Counted from the stretch's first letter, positions 23,782-32,271 are shown. The stretch is 32,271 nt of DNA from Treponema sp. (GCA_031254795.1 JAIRTS010000148.1:1-32271), one strand, 5' to 3'. Translations and numbers: made by a program. Notes: generated from the letters alone by a model not told the origin.

Positions 23782-25330
23782 AATCTTCCTCGAATATAAT
23801 GATCTCGCCCGCTTTCTCCCTGCCCATGAGTTCGGCTTCGGAAAGCGCTTCTCCCGCCTTCATTTTCCGTCCATATACAAGCCCCAAAAGCTGAATGACC
23901 ACCAGCGGCGTCATGGCGACCATCGCCACAATGCCGAAGGCGTCTTTCATCATGTCGCCGCCCACGCCTTCGCACGTTCCAATCGCAAGCGGAAGGAGGA
24001 AGGTTGAAGTCATTGGCCCGGAACATACGCCGCCTGAGTCAAAGGCTATGCCGGTGAAGATGCGCGGCACAAAGAAGGTGAGTATGAGGGCGAACGCATA
24101 CCCCGGTATCAAAATCCACATGATTGAAATGCCGGTGAGTATCCGTATCATAGTGATGCCCAAAGCGAGCGACATGCCGATTGCAAGCGCCGTGTTCATC
24201 ACTTTCTGCGTGATTGCGCCCTGGGATACGTCTTCCACCTGTTTGTTAAGCACGTGAACCGCAGGCTCCGCCGCGACAATGAAGTACCCGATGATCATGC
24301 CCAGCGGCGCTAGAAGCCACTTGACGTTTGTTCGCGCGAGATCGTAGCCGAAAAGGTGGCCCACTGGAATGAAGCCGACTTCCACGCCGGTCAGGAACAA
24401 CACAAGTCCAATGAAGGTGTAGATGAATCCGACCAGTATTCTCATAAGTTGTTGCTTCTTGTACCGTCTTGAAATCAACTGGAACACGACAAAAAACAAG
24501 AGAATTGCGGCAAGCGCCATGGCGACATCTCGTATCTTCGCGGGGAAGGCTTCCAGAAAGGCGAGAACAACATCCCTGTTCGTATATGCCGCTATCGCGC
24601 TTGTGTCGATTGGCTCGCCCGCGTCAACCTTGTTGATATGCCTTGCCATGCCGAGGATCAGCGTCGAAAGAATGGGGCCTATGCTGCACAGGGCGACAAA
24701 GCCAAAGCTGTCTTCTTTTGACCTCTTGTCGCCGCGCAAAGACGCGACGCCGACGCACATCGCCAGCATAAACGGCACGGTCATGGGCCCGGTGGTGACT
24801 CCGCCTGAGTCAAACGCCACGGGTATGAAGGAGCCATCCGGCGTGGTGAGCATGTAGCCCGCAATGGCAAAGACAATAATGTAGAAGCCAAAAAGCAACA
24901 TCATAAGCGGAATTCCAAACAACACCCGCAACACGGCTACAGCGAGGAAAAGACCAACGCCAAGGCCAACGGTGACAACCAATACCCACGGGTTGAGGGA
25001 TTCGGCGAGCTGCCCCGCAAGCACCTGGAGATCCGGCTCTGCGACGGTGATGATCACGCCCATAACAAAGCTAATGCCGAGCGCCAGCGCCAGTTTTGAG
25101 GTCTTGGTAAGCTGGGCGCCGATCCCTTCGCCCATCGGCATCATCGCCATATCCGCGCCCAGAGTGAAGAAGCCCATGCCGACGATGAGCAACGCCGCTC
25201 CGGCAAGGAACATGACGATGACACCCGCCGACATCGGCACCAGCAAGATGCTCGCAATGATCACAATGACGGTTATGGGAAGCACCGATGAAAACGCTTC
25301 CCGTATCTTTTCCTGCAAGACTTTATTCAC
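23768..25330 (-). CDS. DUF1538 family integral membrane protein (putative transporter)
   Basis: A 520-residue, highly hydrophobic protein with two homologous halves. Each half carries an AFDSGGVxxGPMT motif (residues about 172-184 and 429-441) and an AEP-x-VxVL segment (about 97-105 and again in the second half) within multiple membrane helices. An internally duplicated architecture with matching polar motifs inside helices is typical of secondary transporters; the substrate is unknown. The start is GTG 25330 with AAAGGAG about 10 nt upstream. The C-terminal tail is soluble and acidic. The PII-like gene overlaps its end, which implies ligand-dependent gating of transport. It lies 74 bp after the M16C gene on the same strand. 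Confidence 0.85.
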   Translation of the reverse strand: MNKVLQEKIREAFSSVLPITVIVIIASILLVPMSAGVIVMFLAGAALLIVGMGFFTLGADMAMMPMGEGIGAQLTKTSKLALALGISFVMGVIITVAEPDLQVLAGQLAESLNPWVLVVTVGLGVGLFLAVAVLRVLFGIPLMMLLFGFYIIVFAIAGYMLTTPDGSFIPVAFDSGGVTTGPMTVPFMLAMCVGVASLRGDKRSKEDSFGFVALCSIGPILSTLILGMARHINKVDAGEPIDTSAIAAYTNRDVVLAFLEAFPAKIRDVAMALAAILLFFVVFQLISRRYKKQQLMRILVGFIYTFIGLVLFLTGVEVGFIPVGHLFGYDLARTNVKWLLAPLGMIIGYFIVAAEPAVHVLNKQVEDVSQGAITQKVMNTALAIGMSLALGITMIRILTGISIMWILIPGYAFALILTFFVPRIFTGIAFDSGGVCSGPMTSTFLLPLAIGTCEGVGGDMMKDAFGIVAMVAMTPLVVIQLLGLVYGRKMKAGEALSEAELMGREKAGEIIIFEEDYVYA

Positions 25331-25404
25331 AAATTCGCCACTCCTTTGCTATGTGAGGTTTCTTAAAACGCGCCCTGACGCCGCGAGTAATTCATCAATC
25401 CTTT

Positions 25405-28400
25405 TTACACAGGCAACGTACGCGCAGGCACGCCCAACGCCGCGGCCGTTTTCTCCGCGCCGCCCGCGCCTTCGAGCGCGCAGGACGCGCCGCTATGCAT
25501 ACGCTCCGCGATGCGTTCAGCCGCGGCGACAACTTCATCAGCGGTCATATCCAGCAAATAATTTCTAATTCTTGATCGCTGCGCGTCCTCAATGCCGCAA
25601 AAAAACCTGAAACAATCGGACAAGCCCTTCTGGTTCGGCGTTTGCGGGCGCGTCTCATTGGCATAAGCGCCGATAATCATCTTTTCCATACTATCGGCGT
25701 CAACGCGGACGCGGCTTATTTTTTTCAGCGACTGGGGAAAAGCGGCCAATGTTTTCAGCGGGTCCGGATCGCGGTAACTTGCAAGGCAAAAACCGCGATC
25801 CAATCCGTTGAGATACGCAAACACCCCGTACGCGCCGCCTTTCATGCGGACGCTTTCCCACAGCTCGCCTGTCGCCGCGTAATGGGACAGCAACAGTTCC
25901 GCGGCATAGTTCCGTGTGGCGTACTCCGACGCCGGAATCACGGCGCCGGTAAATCCAACTTGCAACGTCGGAGACGCCCAAACCTCGGTTTCGTATTTTT
26001 TCCCGCTGTCAGGCGGTTGAACGCCGTTTAAACACAGCGAGAAGAACGCCTCTTCCGATACGCCGGCGTTCCGGGGTTTTGGCGCGCCGAACGCGGCGTA
26101 TGTTTGTTCAAAAACCGGCGCCGCCGCGTCAATGGTTTCTTTGGACGCCGTGAGGTTGATCAACGCGCCCGCGGACGAGATCGCGTCCCGTATGCGGGTG
26201 AGATTCGCGCTTATTTCAGGCGTGTCCATCGCCGTTATCTTTTGGATAAACTCAAGCTGAGAAACGCCGTTCCAGATTTCTTCTATGAGGTGTGATTTTG
26301 AGAAATGCCTGCCCGCTCTGCTCATAGCGTAAGCGTGTCCAAGCGGCGCGACGCTGGACGCCAAATCGTTTTTGAAATTCAGCGTGATGTCATTGAGCCT
26401 GCGCATATCCGTAAAATCCGCTTTGGCGATGATGTCGAGACTGAGGCCAACGCTCTCCGGCAACTTCTCGTCAAGGCATCTGAAGTTCCAGACAAGCCAA
26501 TCCCGCCCGCGAATGTCAAAGACGCCGGAAGGCGTCGCAACACTGCGGCTTGCTCCCGGCGAGACGCCGAAGCTTTTCAGAGTCGAGGAAAAATCGCCTA
26601 CGGTGCGGGCCAACAGGCTCGAAACCGCCGCGTAATCCATGCCCGGCAATCCGGTTGACACGGCGGCGCGGCTGAACAGGCTGAGCCACGGATAATCCTC
26701 CGGCTCAAGAACATCCACCGGAAACGCTATGTTCACATAGGCGACGCCATTGGTGAAAATGTCGTGCGCCAGAACAGGCGCGCCTCCCGCGTCAAACAGT
26801 CTCCGGGGCGTCGCAACGATTTCCCGCGAAAGGTCGCGTACGGACAGGTGGGGAATGGATGCCAGCACTTCCGGGCTATCCTTTTCATCCTGCAGTTTTT
26901 TAAGCTCTCTCGCTTTCTTCTCTATGGCTTTCAAGTCCGCTTTTGAGAGCGCCGCCTGTTTTTCCGCCAGTTTTTGCGCGAGATTTCTTTCAAGGACACT
27001 CGTTCCCATGCGGTCCGTTTCCGGTTCAATGGAAAGCAGGGCGCGGTGCGGGTTGTCGAGCAGATAGGTCTGAATAAGCTGCTCAACATAACGTCCGCCC
27101 TCCACGCCATTGAGTTTTTCTTTTATTCTGGTGAAAGCGGGCAGGAAGAGCAGGCTTTCCCAGGGTTTCTCTCCATGCAACCAGCCGCGCAGCGTTCGTT
27201 GCAGCCAAACAAGGGAAAAAGGACCATGCGCCCTGCTTATTTCGCGGTTTGAAAACTCAAGGGAAACCACGGCGGCTTCAATTTCTTCTTTTGGAACGCC
27301 CTCCCGCGTCAAACGCCGCAGTTCTTCCATAACAAGCTGTTCAACAGCTTCAGCCGTGGTTTTGGAAAGATCAACGCCCCGCAGTCCCGCCGCCATAATG
27401 GTCTGCCTGCGTTCACTCTCAAACCCGCTCGCCGGCGACATATCCTCCCCCAACCCTGACTCAACGAGCGCTTTGGCAAGCGGAGACCCGTCATGTCCCA
27501 TGAGAATTTCAGACAGGATGGCAAGCGCCATCGTTTCGTCCGGATCCGTCGCGTCGCCGCAGAGCCATGAAAGCAGAACCGTAGCCTTCTCCTTGCCGCC
27601 CGCAGAACATTGCGCCCGCGCCCGCTTGGGTTTTTCCCACTTTTTTGCCAACGGAAGCGGCGGCGCGGCGGATCCGGACGCCGGAGACGCCGACAATATG
27701 TTGTCCAAAAAGGCGAATTGTTTTTCACTTGCGATATTGCCCGCCAAAAAAATCCTGCAATTCGCCGGAGCATAGCGGCTTTTGTGAAAATTTTTGAAAT
27801 ATTCAAAGGTCAAATCCGGTATACATTCGGGATCTCCTCCCGATTCATAGGCGTACGGCGTTCCCTCAAACAGAGTCCGCGCCATCAGGCGCTCGGCGAC
27901 CGTCTCAACCGAAGAATACGCGCCCTTCATTTCGTTGTACACAACCCCCGTGACGGAGAGTTTTTTCCCTTTGGCCGCGCCGGCGGCTGACTCGCCGTCA
28001 ACAAGCTCCAGCCGGTGTCCTTCCTGCATAAACGCCCACTCGGACAAGAGGGGATGAAACACCGCGTCCGCGTATACGCCCATTATATTAAAGTAATCGC
28101 GCTCGTTGACTGAGCTCGCCGGATACACGGTCTTGTCGGGAAACGTCCACGCGTTGAGATAAGTCTGGAGGCTGCCCTGCCCCAACGCGAGAAAGGCGTC
28201 TTTCAGCGGATAACGCTCTGATCCGCACAGCACAGAATGCTCTATTATGTGGGCGACGCCTGTCGAATCTTCTGGAGCGGTCGCGAAGCTGAAGGCGAAA
28301 AGGTTTTCTTCATCATCATTCAGAACGTGAAACACCTCCGCGCCGGTTTTTGTATGTCTGGCGTACACGCCCGCCGCATTAATTTCACTCAAATCGGCGA

Positions 28401-28455
28401 TGTCAAGAATCTCAAACCCGTTTGACGTTTGCCCTCTTCTCAATGTCGTTTCCAC
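25405..28455 (-). CDS. M16C family metallopeptidase (presequence protease/PreP-like)
   Basis: A protein of about 1016 residues in the insulinase superfamily. The inverted zinc motif HIIEH (residues 69-73 from the chosen start) lies in AHIIEHSVLCGSERYPLKD, followed by LNAWTFPDKTVYPASS, typical of the M16C group that includes PreP and CYM1. These clam-shell enzymes degrade short unfolded peptides, and spirochaetes carry a cytoplasmic form. The start is GTG 28455, with AAAGAGG 5 nt upstream; the frame extends to ATG 28572, but that extension is encoded by a palindromic repeat region and lacks a ribosome site. It follows the FliG-family gene on the same strand and precedes DUF1538. Confidence 0.92.
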   Translation of the reverse strand: METTLRRGQTSNGFEILDIADLSEINAAGVYARHTKTGAEVFHVLNDDEENLFAFSFATAPEDSTGVAHIIEHSVLCGSERYPLKDAFLALGQGSLQTYLNAWTFPDKTVYPASSVNERDYFNIMGVYADAVFHPLLSEWAFMQEGHRLELVDGESAAGAAKGKKLSVTGVVYNEMKGAYSSVETVAERLMARTLFEGTPYAYESGGDPECIPDLTFEYFKNFHKSRYAPANCRIFLAGNIASEKQFAFLDNILSASPASGSAAPPLPLAKKWEKPKRARAQCSAGGKEKATVLLSWLCGDATDPDETMALAILSEILMGHDGSPLAKALVESGLGEDMSPASGFESERRQTIMAAGLRGVDLSKTTAEAVEQLVMEELRRLTREGVPKEEIEAAVVSLEFSNREISRAHGPFSLVWLQRTLRGWLHGEKPWESLLFLPAFTRIKEKLNGVEGGRYVEQLIQTYLLDNPHRALLSIEPETDRMGTSVLERNLAQKLAEKQAALSKADLKAIEKKARELKKLQDEKDSPEVLASIPHLSVRDLSREIVATPRRLFDAGGAPVLAHDIFTNGVAYVNIAFPVDVLEPEDYPWLSLFSRAAVSTGLPGMDYAAVSSLLARTVGDFSSTLKSFGVSPGASRSVATPSGVFDIRGRDWLVWNFRCLDEKLPESVGLSLDIIAKADFTDMRRLNDITLNFKNDLASSVAPLGHAYAMSRAGRHFSKSHLIEEIWNGVSQLEFIQKITAMDTPEISANLTRIRDAISSAGALINLTASKETIDAAAPVFEQTYAAFGAPKPRNAGVSEEAFFSLCLNGVQPPDSGKKYETEVWASPTLQVGFTGAVIPASEYATRNYAAELLLSHYAATGELWESVRMKGGAYGVFAYLNGLDRGFCLASYRDPDPLKTLAAFPQSLKKISRVRVDADSMEKMIIGAYANETRPQTPNQKGLSDCFRFFCGIEDAQRSRIRNYLLDMTADEVVAAAERIAERMHSGASCALEGAGGAEKTAAALGVPARTLPV

Positions 28456-28474
28456 GCGCACCTCTTTACTCAAA

Positions 28475-28571
28475 TGAGCCTTTCTCAAAACGCGAATTAT
28501 GTTCGGCGAACTATGTTCGGCGAACATAGTTTGGGTTGGCATTGACATACCGGCATTTTGAAAAAGCCTCA
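28475..28571. repeat. Palindromic element upstream of the M16C gene
   Basis: TGAGCCTTTCTCAAAA (28475-28490) and TTTTGAAAAAGCCTCA (28556-28571) are inverted copies (14 of 16). Between them, TATGTTCGGCGAAC occurs twice in tandem (28498-28511 and 28512-28525), and AACTATGTTCG (28509-28519) with CGAACATAGTT (28521-28531) forms a perfect 11-bp palindrome around one G. A copy similar to the right arm lies at 6925-6939, at the parB stop. The element occupies nearly the whole gap between fliG and the M16C gene. Confidence 0.6.
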
Positions 28572-28575
28572 AAAT

Positions 28576-29661
28576 TTATATGATAATATCCTCATCATCG
28601 GCAAGCAGTATCTCGCCTCTTTCCCTGCCCCGCCTGAACCAATTCAGGAAATCAGACGCGACGACATCCGCCTCGAAACGCGACACAGTCCCTAAAATTT
28701 CGGCTTCTTCCCGTATCAAAGCGCGGCGCGGCGTTGACACGTTGGACAAAATTTTGTCAATAAAGGACTGCCTGCGCCCCTTCAGCAGAAAGACGATTTC
28801 TTTTTCGCTCATGGTTCGCAGTTTTTCTTCCAAAGCGAGATCGCTCATACGCAAAATGTCGTCGAGCGTGTAGAGCCTCGCCCTCAAATTGCAGCTCAAG
28901 GATGGATCGTCGCCTTCCAGTTCCTCAAGGAGCCTCGATTCAAAAGAGGCGTCCGCCGCTTTGAGTATCTCCGCGAGCGCGTTCATGCCGTCGATCTCTT
29001 CGGAATCAGTTCGGCCTATTTTCCGCGCTTTCTCTTTGAGCGCGTCCGCAACCCGTTCCATGACGGACGGCGCTATCTTGTCCATTTTGGCGATGCGTTT
29101 GATGATCTCGGTTTTCCTTGCGGACTCTTCACGCTTTATCACCTCGGCGGCCAATCTCGCGGGCAGTCTCGAAAGCACCAGCGCCTCGGAGGCCGGGGAT
29201 TCGTCCTTAAAAAGAACGCCCAACTGCTCCGCCGTAAAGTTCTCAAGAAACCCAAAGGGATTTTCCACAGCCTCCGGCACGGTTTTCCGAAGCGTCGCCT
29301 CGCCCTTTTCAGGTCCGTACGCCGCGTGCAAAAGCTTCCGCGCCTCGTCAACTCCGCCCGCGGACGATCCCCTATACCCTCCTGAGGAGACTGCCATAAA
29401 AGACCGGAATTCGGCGAATAATTTCTCCGCTTCCGCCGATGTAATGCCTTTTATCGAAGCGATTTCTCTGGAAATAATCTCCGCCTGCTTGACATTGAGC
29501 TTTGAAAGGACCTTCGCCGCTTCCTCTCCGCCAATGAGTATGAGGAGTTTCGCCACTTTCCGGTATTTTGAATCCCCACCGCCAACCTTGACCAGTTCCT
29601 GTTCAGACTCATCATCTTGAAACAGGGCGGATAAAGCGGAATAGCCGGGTTTTCTCGCCAT
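28576..29661 (-). CDS. fliG: FliG-family flagellar motor switch protein (FliG1-like)
   Basis: A 361-residue protein covering all three FliG regions. The N-domain reads YRKVAKLLILIGGEEAAKVLSKLNVKQAEIISREI, the linker GGVDEARKLLHAAYGPEKGEATL, the middle domain LGVLFKDESPASEALVLSRLPARLAAEVI and the C-domain DDILRMSDLALEEKLRTMSEKEIVFLLKGR ... KILSNVSTPRRALIREE. The middle domain has ESPA where canonical FliG has the EHPQ motif that contacts FliM. Spirochaetes carry two FliG paralogues; the one inside the main motor operon is the canonical type, so this orphan gene is probably FliG1. It has no Shine-Dalgarno; its promoter ends 10 nt before ATG 29661. Confidence 0.85.
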   Translation of the reverse strand: MARKPGYSALSALFQDDESEQELVKVGGGDSKYRKVAKLLILIGGEEAAKVLSKLNVKQAEIISREIASIKGITSAEAEKLFAEFRSFMAVSSGGYRGSSAGGVDEARKLLHAAYGPEKGEATLRKTVPEAVENPFGFLENFTAEQLGVLFKDESPASEALVLSRLPARLAAEVIKREESARKTEIIKRIAKMDKIAPSVMERVADALKEKARKIGRTDSEEIDGMNALAEILKAADASFESRLLEELEGDDPSLSCNLRARLYTLDDILRMSDLALEEKLRTMSEKEIVFLLKGRRQSFIDKILSNVSTPRRALIREEAEILGTVSRFEADVVASDFLNWFRRGRERGEILLADDEDIII

Positions 29662-29671
29662 ATCGAAAAAG

Positions 29672-29700
29672 ATTTTAACAGAAACGCGCTATGGTTTCAA
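29672..29700 (-). promoter_or_regulatory. Promoter of the FliG-family gene, near-leaderless
   Basis: On the minus strand, TTGAAA (29700-29695), a 17-nt spacer and TAAAAT (29677-29672) are followed by 10 nt before ATG 29661. The leader would be about 3 nt long, too short for a Shine-Dalgarno sequence. Confidence 0.5.
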
Positions 29701-29748
29701 GAGCGTACATAGAGGAAAAATCTCGCGCGCGCAAAACGCTTCGCGCCG

Positions 29749-31068
29749 TCATCGCCCAATGTCCTTCCGGAAGTCCATGCCGTCAAAGCGCGCCGATTCA
29801 AGGGCGCGGTACGCCTCGCTTCTCGCGCTCTCCGCGTCAGCGCCGTACGCGGAGACGGCAAACACCCTGCCGCCTGATGTGAAGAAATCGCCGTCTCGCA
29901 GGCGCAAACCCGCGGCGAAGAGTTTCACGCCAGGGGACAATTCGCCGCCGCCCGGCGCCGCGCCGTTCACCGTGACACAATCGCCTTTCCGGTACGGGCC
30001 AGGGTATCCGCCTGCGACCGCGACCGGAGCGCACACGGCGCCCCGCTTCCATGCAAGATGGCTTTCCGCCAGGCTCCCATCCAGAATCGCGGCGCACACA
30101 TCCGCGAAGTCCGAGTCAAGCAGCGGCAGCGCCGCCTGTGTCTCCGGATCGCCCAAGCGCGCATTGTATTCAAGCAGATGGCAACGTCCTTCCCGCGCCA
30201 TGAGTCCGAAAAAGATGAACCCGCGGTAATCAAAATTTTCCGCCTTCAGCCCTTTCAGCGTCGGCTCAAGGATCGACGCGCGAAAATCCGCTTGCGCCTC
30301 CTCCGTAAAGTCCGGAACCGGCGCGATGGCGCCCATGCCGCCCGTGTTGGGACCCATGTCGCCGTCAAAGCGGCGTTTATGATCCCGCGCCGAAATGAAA
30401 GGCGCGATAACGCCCTCGCCGTTCCGAACGCTGACGGCGGCGAGCACGGAAACCTCTTCGCCGCGCAGGAAGTCTTCGATCACAACGGTTCTTCCCGCGT
30501 CTCCAATAGCGCCGTCCTTCATAAAAAAACGCAGACACGCCTCGGCTTCCGCAAAGGAATTCGCAATGACAACGCCTTTGCCCGCGGCAAGCCCGTCCGC
30601 CTTGATGACAACGGGCTGATTGGTTTGGGAAAAATGAGCTTTCACGTGCCGGAGCGCGTCTTCAAAACCCGCGTCGGCGAATTCCCTGCTCGCCGCGGTT
30701 CGGACGCCATATTTCGCCATAAAAGCCTTTGAGAACGCCTTGCTCGCCTCAAGCCGCGCGGCCCTTTTGTCAGGGCCCACAATGGCGAGGGAACGGCTGT
30801 GAAACGCGGCGACGATCCCCGACGCAAGCGGCGCCTCAGGGCCAACCACGCTGAAGGCGACGTCCATTTTTTCGGCGAAATCGGCCAGAATCGCATGTCC
30901 GGCTTCCGTTTCAGGATCAACGCCGGCAAGCGCGTTCTCACATTTCTTTTCAAGCGCGGTTCCGCCGTTGCCCGGGCATACAAAGACCGTTTTCACCTTC
31001 GGCGACATGGCGAGTTTCCACGCAATGGCGTGTTCCCGTCCGCCTGAGCCTATAACGAGTACGTTCAT
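29749..31068 (-). CDS. purD: Phosphoribosylamine--glycine ligase
   Basis: A 439-residue ATP-grasp enzyme that joins glycine to phosphoribosylamine in purine synthesis. The N-terminus MNVLVIGSGGREHAIAWKL is diagnostic. Further family motifs are VVGPEAPLASGIV, KADGLAAGKGVVIA, and FDGDMGPNTGGMGAIAPVP, with YNARLGDPETQAALPLL near the C-terminal third. Length is normal. Ribosome site GGAG lies 10 nt before ATG 31068, inside the end of leuB. The start follows the leuB stop by 3 bp, so the two are co-transcribed although they belong to different pathways. Confidence 0.96.
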   Translation of the reverse strand: MNVLVIGSGGREHAIAWKLAMSPKVKTVFVCPGNGGTALEKKCENALAGVDPETEAGHAILADFAEKMDVAFSVVGPEAPLASGIVAAFHSRSLAIVGPDKRAARLEASKAFSKAFMAKYGVRTAASREFADAGFEDALRHVKAHFSQTNQPVVIKADGLAAGKGVVIANSFAEAEACLRFFMKDGAIGDAGRTVVIEDFLRGEEVSVLAAVSVRNGEGVIAPFISARDHKRRFDGDMGPNTGGMGAIAPVPDFTEEAQADFRASILEPTLKGLKAENFDYRGFIFFGLMAREGRCHLLEYNARLGDPETQAALPLLDSDFADVCAAILDGSLAESHLAWKRGAVCAPVAVAGGYPGPYRKGDCVTVNGAAPGGGELSPGVKLFAAGLRLRDGDFFTSGGRVFAVSAYGADAESARSEAYRALESARFDGMDFRKDIGR

Positions 31069-31071
31069 GAT

Positions 31072-32205
31072 TTATTTCTCCACCAGTTTTGTCACGGCTT
31101 CGCCCATTTCGGCGGTGCCGACAATCGTCTCATTCGCCGCGCCCCGCCCCCTGCCCGCGATGTCCAGGGTGCGCAACCCCGCGTCCAGCGCGGCGCTCAC
31201 CGCGTCCTCAATGGCGCGGGCTTCTTTTTCAAGCCCAAAGGAATAATGGAGCATCATTGCGGCTGAAAGGATCGCGCCGAGCGGGTTCGCGATGTTCTTG
31301 CCGGCGATGTCAGGCGCGGAACCGTGTATCGGCTCATACATGCCCATAGGACGGCCATTTTTGGCAAGCGGATCGCGCGGACCGCCAAGGCTCGCCGAAG
31401 GCAGCATGCCGATTGAGCCGGTCAGCGCCGACGCCTCATCCGATAGAATGTCGCCGAACAGGTTCGAGGTCGCGATGACATCGAACTGTCCGGGAGCGCG
31501 GACAAGCTGCATGGCGGCGTTGTCAACATAGAGAAATGACGTCTCAATATCGGGATAGTCTTTCGACACGACGGCGGCGACTTCGCGCCAAAGACGGGAT
31601 GATTCGAGTATGTTCGCCTTGTCCACAACGCAGAGCTTCTTCCGTCTGATAGCGGCGGCTTCATAGCCCACACGCAGAACCCGCTCTATCTCGTCCCACG
31701 CGTAGCGTTCGGTGTCAAAGGCCGCTTTGCCGTCCGCGCTCCGCCCCCGTTCCCCGAAGTAAAGCCCTCCGGTAAGCTCCCGCGCGATGAGCAGGTCGAA
31801 ATTCGGCTCGCCTTCGCGGTCACTGGAAACGAGGACTTCGTCTTTGAGCGGACACGCGCGTCGCAACTGGGGCGACAGCCTTGCCGGACGCAGGTTCGCA
31901 AACACGCCCAAACCGGCCCGCAATCCCAAGAGGGCGCGTTCCGGGCGCAGATGACCGGGCAGGGTCTCCCATCGCGGCCCCCCGACCGCGCCCAGCAGCA
32001 GGGCGTCGCACTGTTTGGCGGCCTCAAGGGTCTCCCCGGGCAACGGCTCGCCCGTACTGTCGATGGCGCGGCCCCCCGCCTCAAGCTCCACATAATTGAA
32101 AACATGTCCCCACGCGGCGCCGACCGCGTCAAGAACCTCCGTCGCCGGCTTTATCACCTCGCGGCCAATTCCGTCCCCGGGAATCAAGGCTATCGAATAA
32201 TTCAT
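31072..32205 (-). CDS. leuB: 3-isopropylmalate dehydrogenase
   Basis: A 377-residue NAD-dependent enzyme of leucine synthesis. It starts SIALIPGDGIGREVIKPA, has the substrate-binding RPERALLGLRAGLGVFANLRPA segment, the YVDNAAMQLV and ATSNLFGDILSDEAS motifs, and the cofactor-binding end GMYEPIHGSAPDIAGKNIANP. I chose ATG 32205 (MNYSIAL) over the in-frame ATG 32220, because it matches the family N-terminus and because a promoter ends 5 nt before it; the earlier ATG would lie inside the promoter. No Shine-Dalgarno is present. purD follows 3 bp after the stop. Confidence 0.96.
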   Translation of the reverse strand: MNYSIALIPGDGIGREVIKPATEVLDAVGAAWGHVFNYVELEAGGRAIDSTGEPLPGETLEAAKQCDALLLGAVGGPRWETLPGHLRPERALLGLRAGLGVFANLRPARLSPQLRRACPLKDEVLVSSDREGEPNFDLLIARELTGGLYFGERGRSADGKAAFDTERYAWDEIERVLRVGYEAAAIRRKKLCVVDKANILESSRLWREVAAVVSKDYPDIETSFLYVDNAAMQLVRAPGQFDVIATSNLFGDILSDEASALTGSIGMLPSASLGGPRDPLAKNGRPMGMYEPIHGSAPDIAGKNIANPLGAILSAAMMLHYSFGLEKEARAIEDAVSAALDAGLRTLDIAGRGRGAANETIVGTAEMGEAVTKLVEK

Positions 32206-32210
32206 AGCGT

Positions 32211-32239
32211 AATCTAGCATTTCCGGCGTTTTTTTGCAA
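32211..32239 (-). promoter_or_regulatory. Promoter of leuB-purD, leaderless type
   Basis: On the minus strand, TTGCAA (32239-32234), a 17-nt spacer and TAGATT (32216-32211), preceded by TGC as an extended -10, end 5 nt before ATG 32205. It is almost the same layout as the pepF promoter (TGCTAGACT). Confidence 0.55.
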
Positions 32240-32271
32240 CATGGACCACGCGAAGCCGCGTCAATGGGGCG

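Noticed and set aside
28507..28519. CGAAC-TAT-GTTCG as a LexA/DinR box
   Set aside because: The spacer between GAAC and GTTC is 3 nt, not the 4 nt of the Gram-positive-type box; the repeat context explains it better.
28456..28572. N-terminal extension of the M16C protease to ATG 28572
   Set aside because: Encoded by the palindromic element, without a ribosome site; GTG 28455 has AAAGAGG at 5 nt.

Overview
The window looks like the chromosome of a spirochaete, probably a Treponema-like (Treponemataceae/Breznakiellaceae) member from an animal gut. The reasons are a FliG-family motor protein standing outside any flagellar operon, a large M16C protease, a PEGA-like secreted protein beside an M23 peptidase, a DUF3782-like PD-(D/E)XK gene, and moderately GC-rich coding DNA mixed with AT-rich islands. 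The genus is inference. No rRNA, tRNA, CRISPR array or complete insertion sequence was seen.

Layout. 1-1555 is accessory: the 3' end of a gene, two GC-rich repeat blocks with CGCATAAC/GTTATGCG-like ends, and between them an AT-rich SRPBCC gene, arranged like integron cassettes. 1556-5579 holds queG, convergent with a 1021-residue fusion of an EndoQ-type PHP nuclease and a UvrD helicase that ends in a beta-clamp-like QKDLF. 5580-8590 has a candidate leader or small RNA, a DeoR regulator and parB-parA. 8663-10852 is a three-gene set: Cof-type HAD phosphatase, CBS-CBS-HATPase protein and DRTGG protein. 10910-13166 (minus) has a ferredoxin, an M23 peptidase and a secreted PEGA-like protein. 13479-14053 is a frameshifted PD-(D/E)XK-like gene, followed by radC.

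14904-15272 is a repeat-rich gap. 15273-20450 (plus) carries pepF, gpsA, a degenerate GGDEF protein and a lactonase-type beta-propeller, with overlapping or close junctions. 20642-22624 (minus) is a hybrid histidine kinase with a 15-G tract just upstream of its start, next to a candidate structured RNA of about 165 nt. 22999-29661 (minus) holds a tandem PII-like protein, a DUF1538 membrane protein, an M16C protease and the FliG homologue. 29749-32205 (minus) has purD and leuB.

A theme runs across the window. Several first genes (EndoQ-UvrD, HAD, pepF, leuB, and nearly fliG) have a -35/17-nt/-10 promoter whose -10 box ends only 5-10 nt before the start codon, with no Shine-Dalgarno sequence. 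This suggests leaderless mRNAs, while genes internal to operons have strong Shine-Dalgarno sequences.
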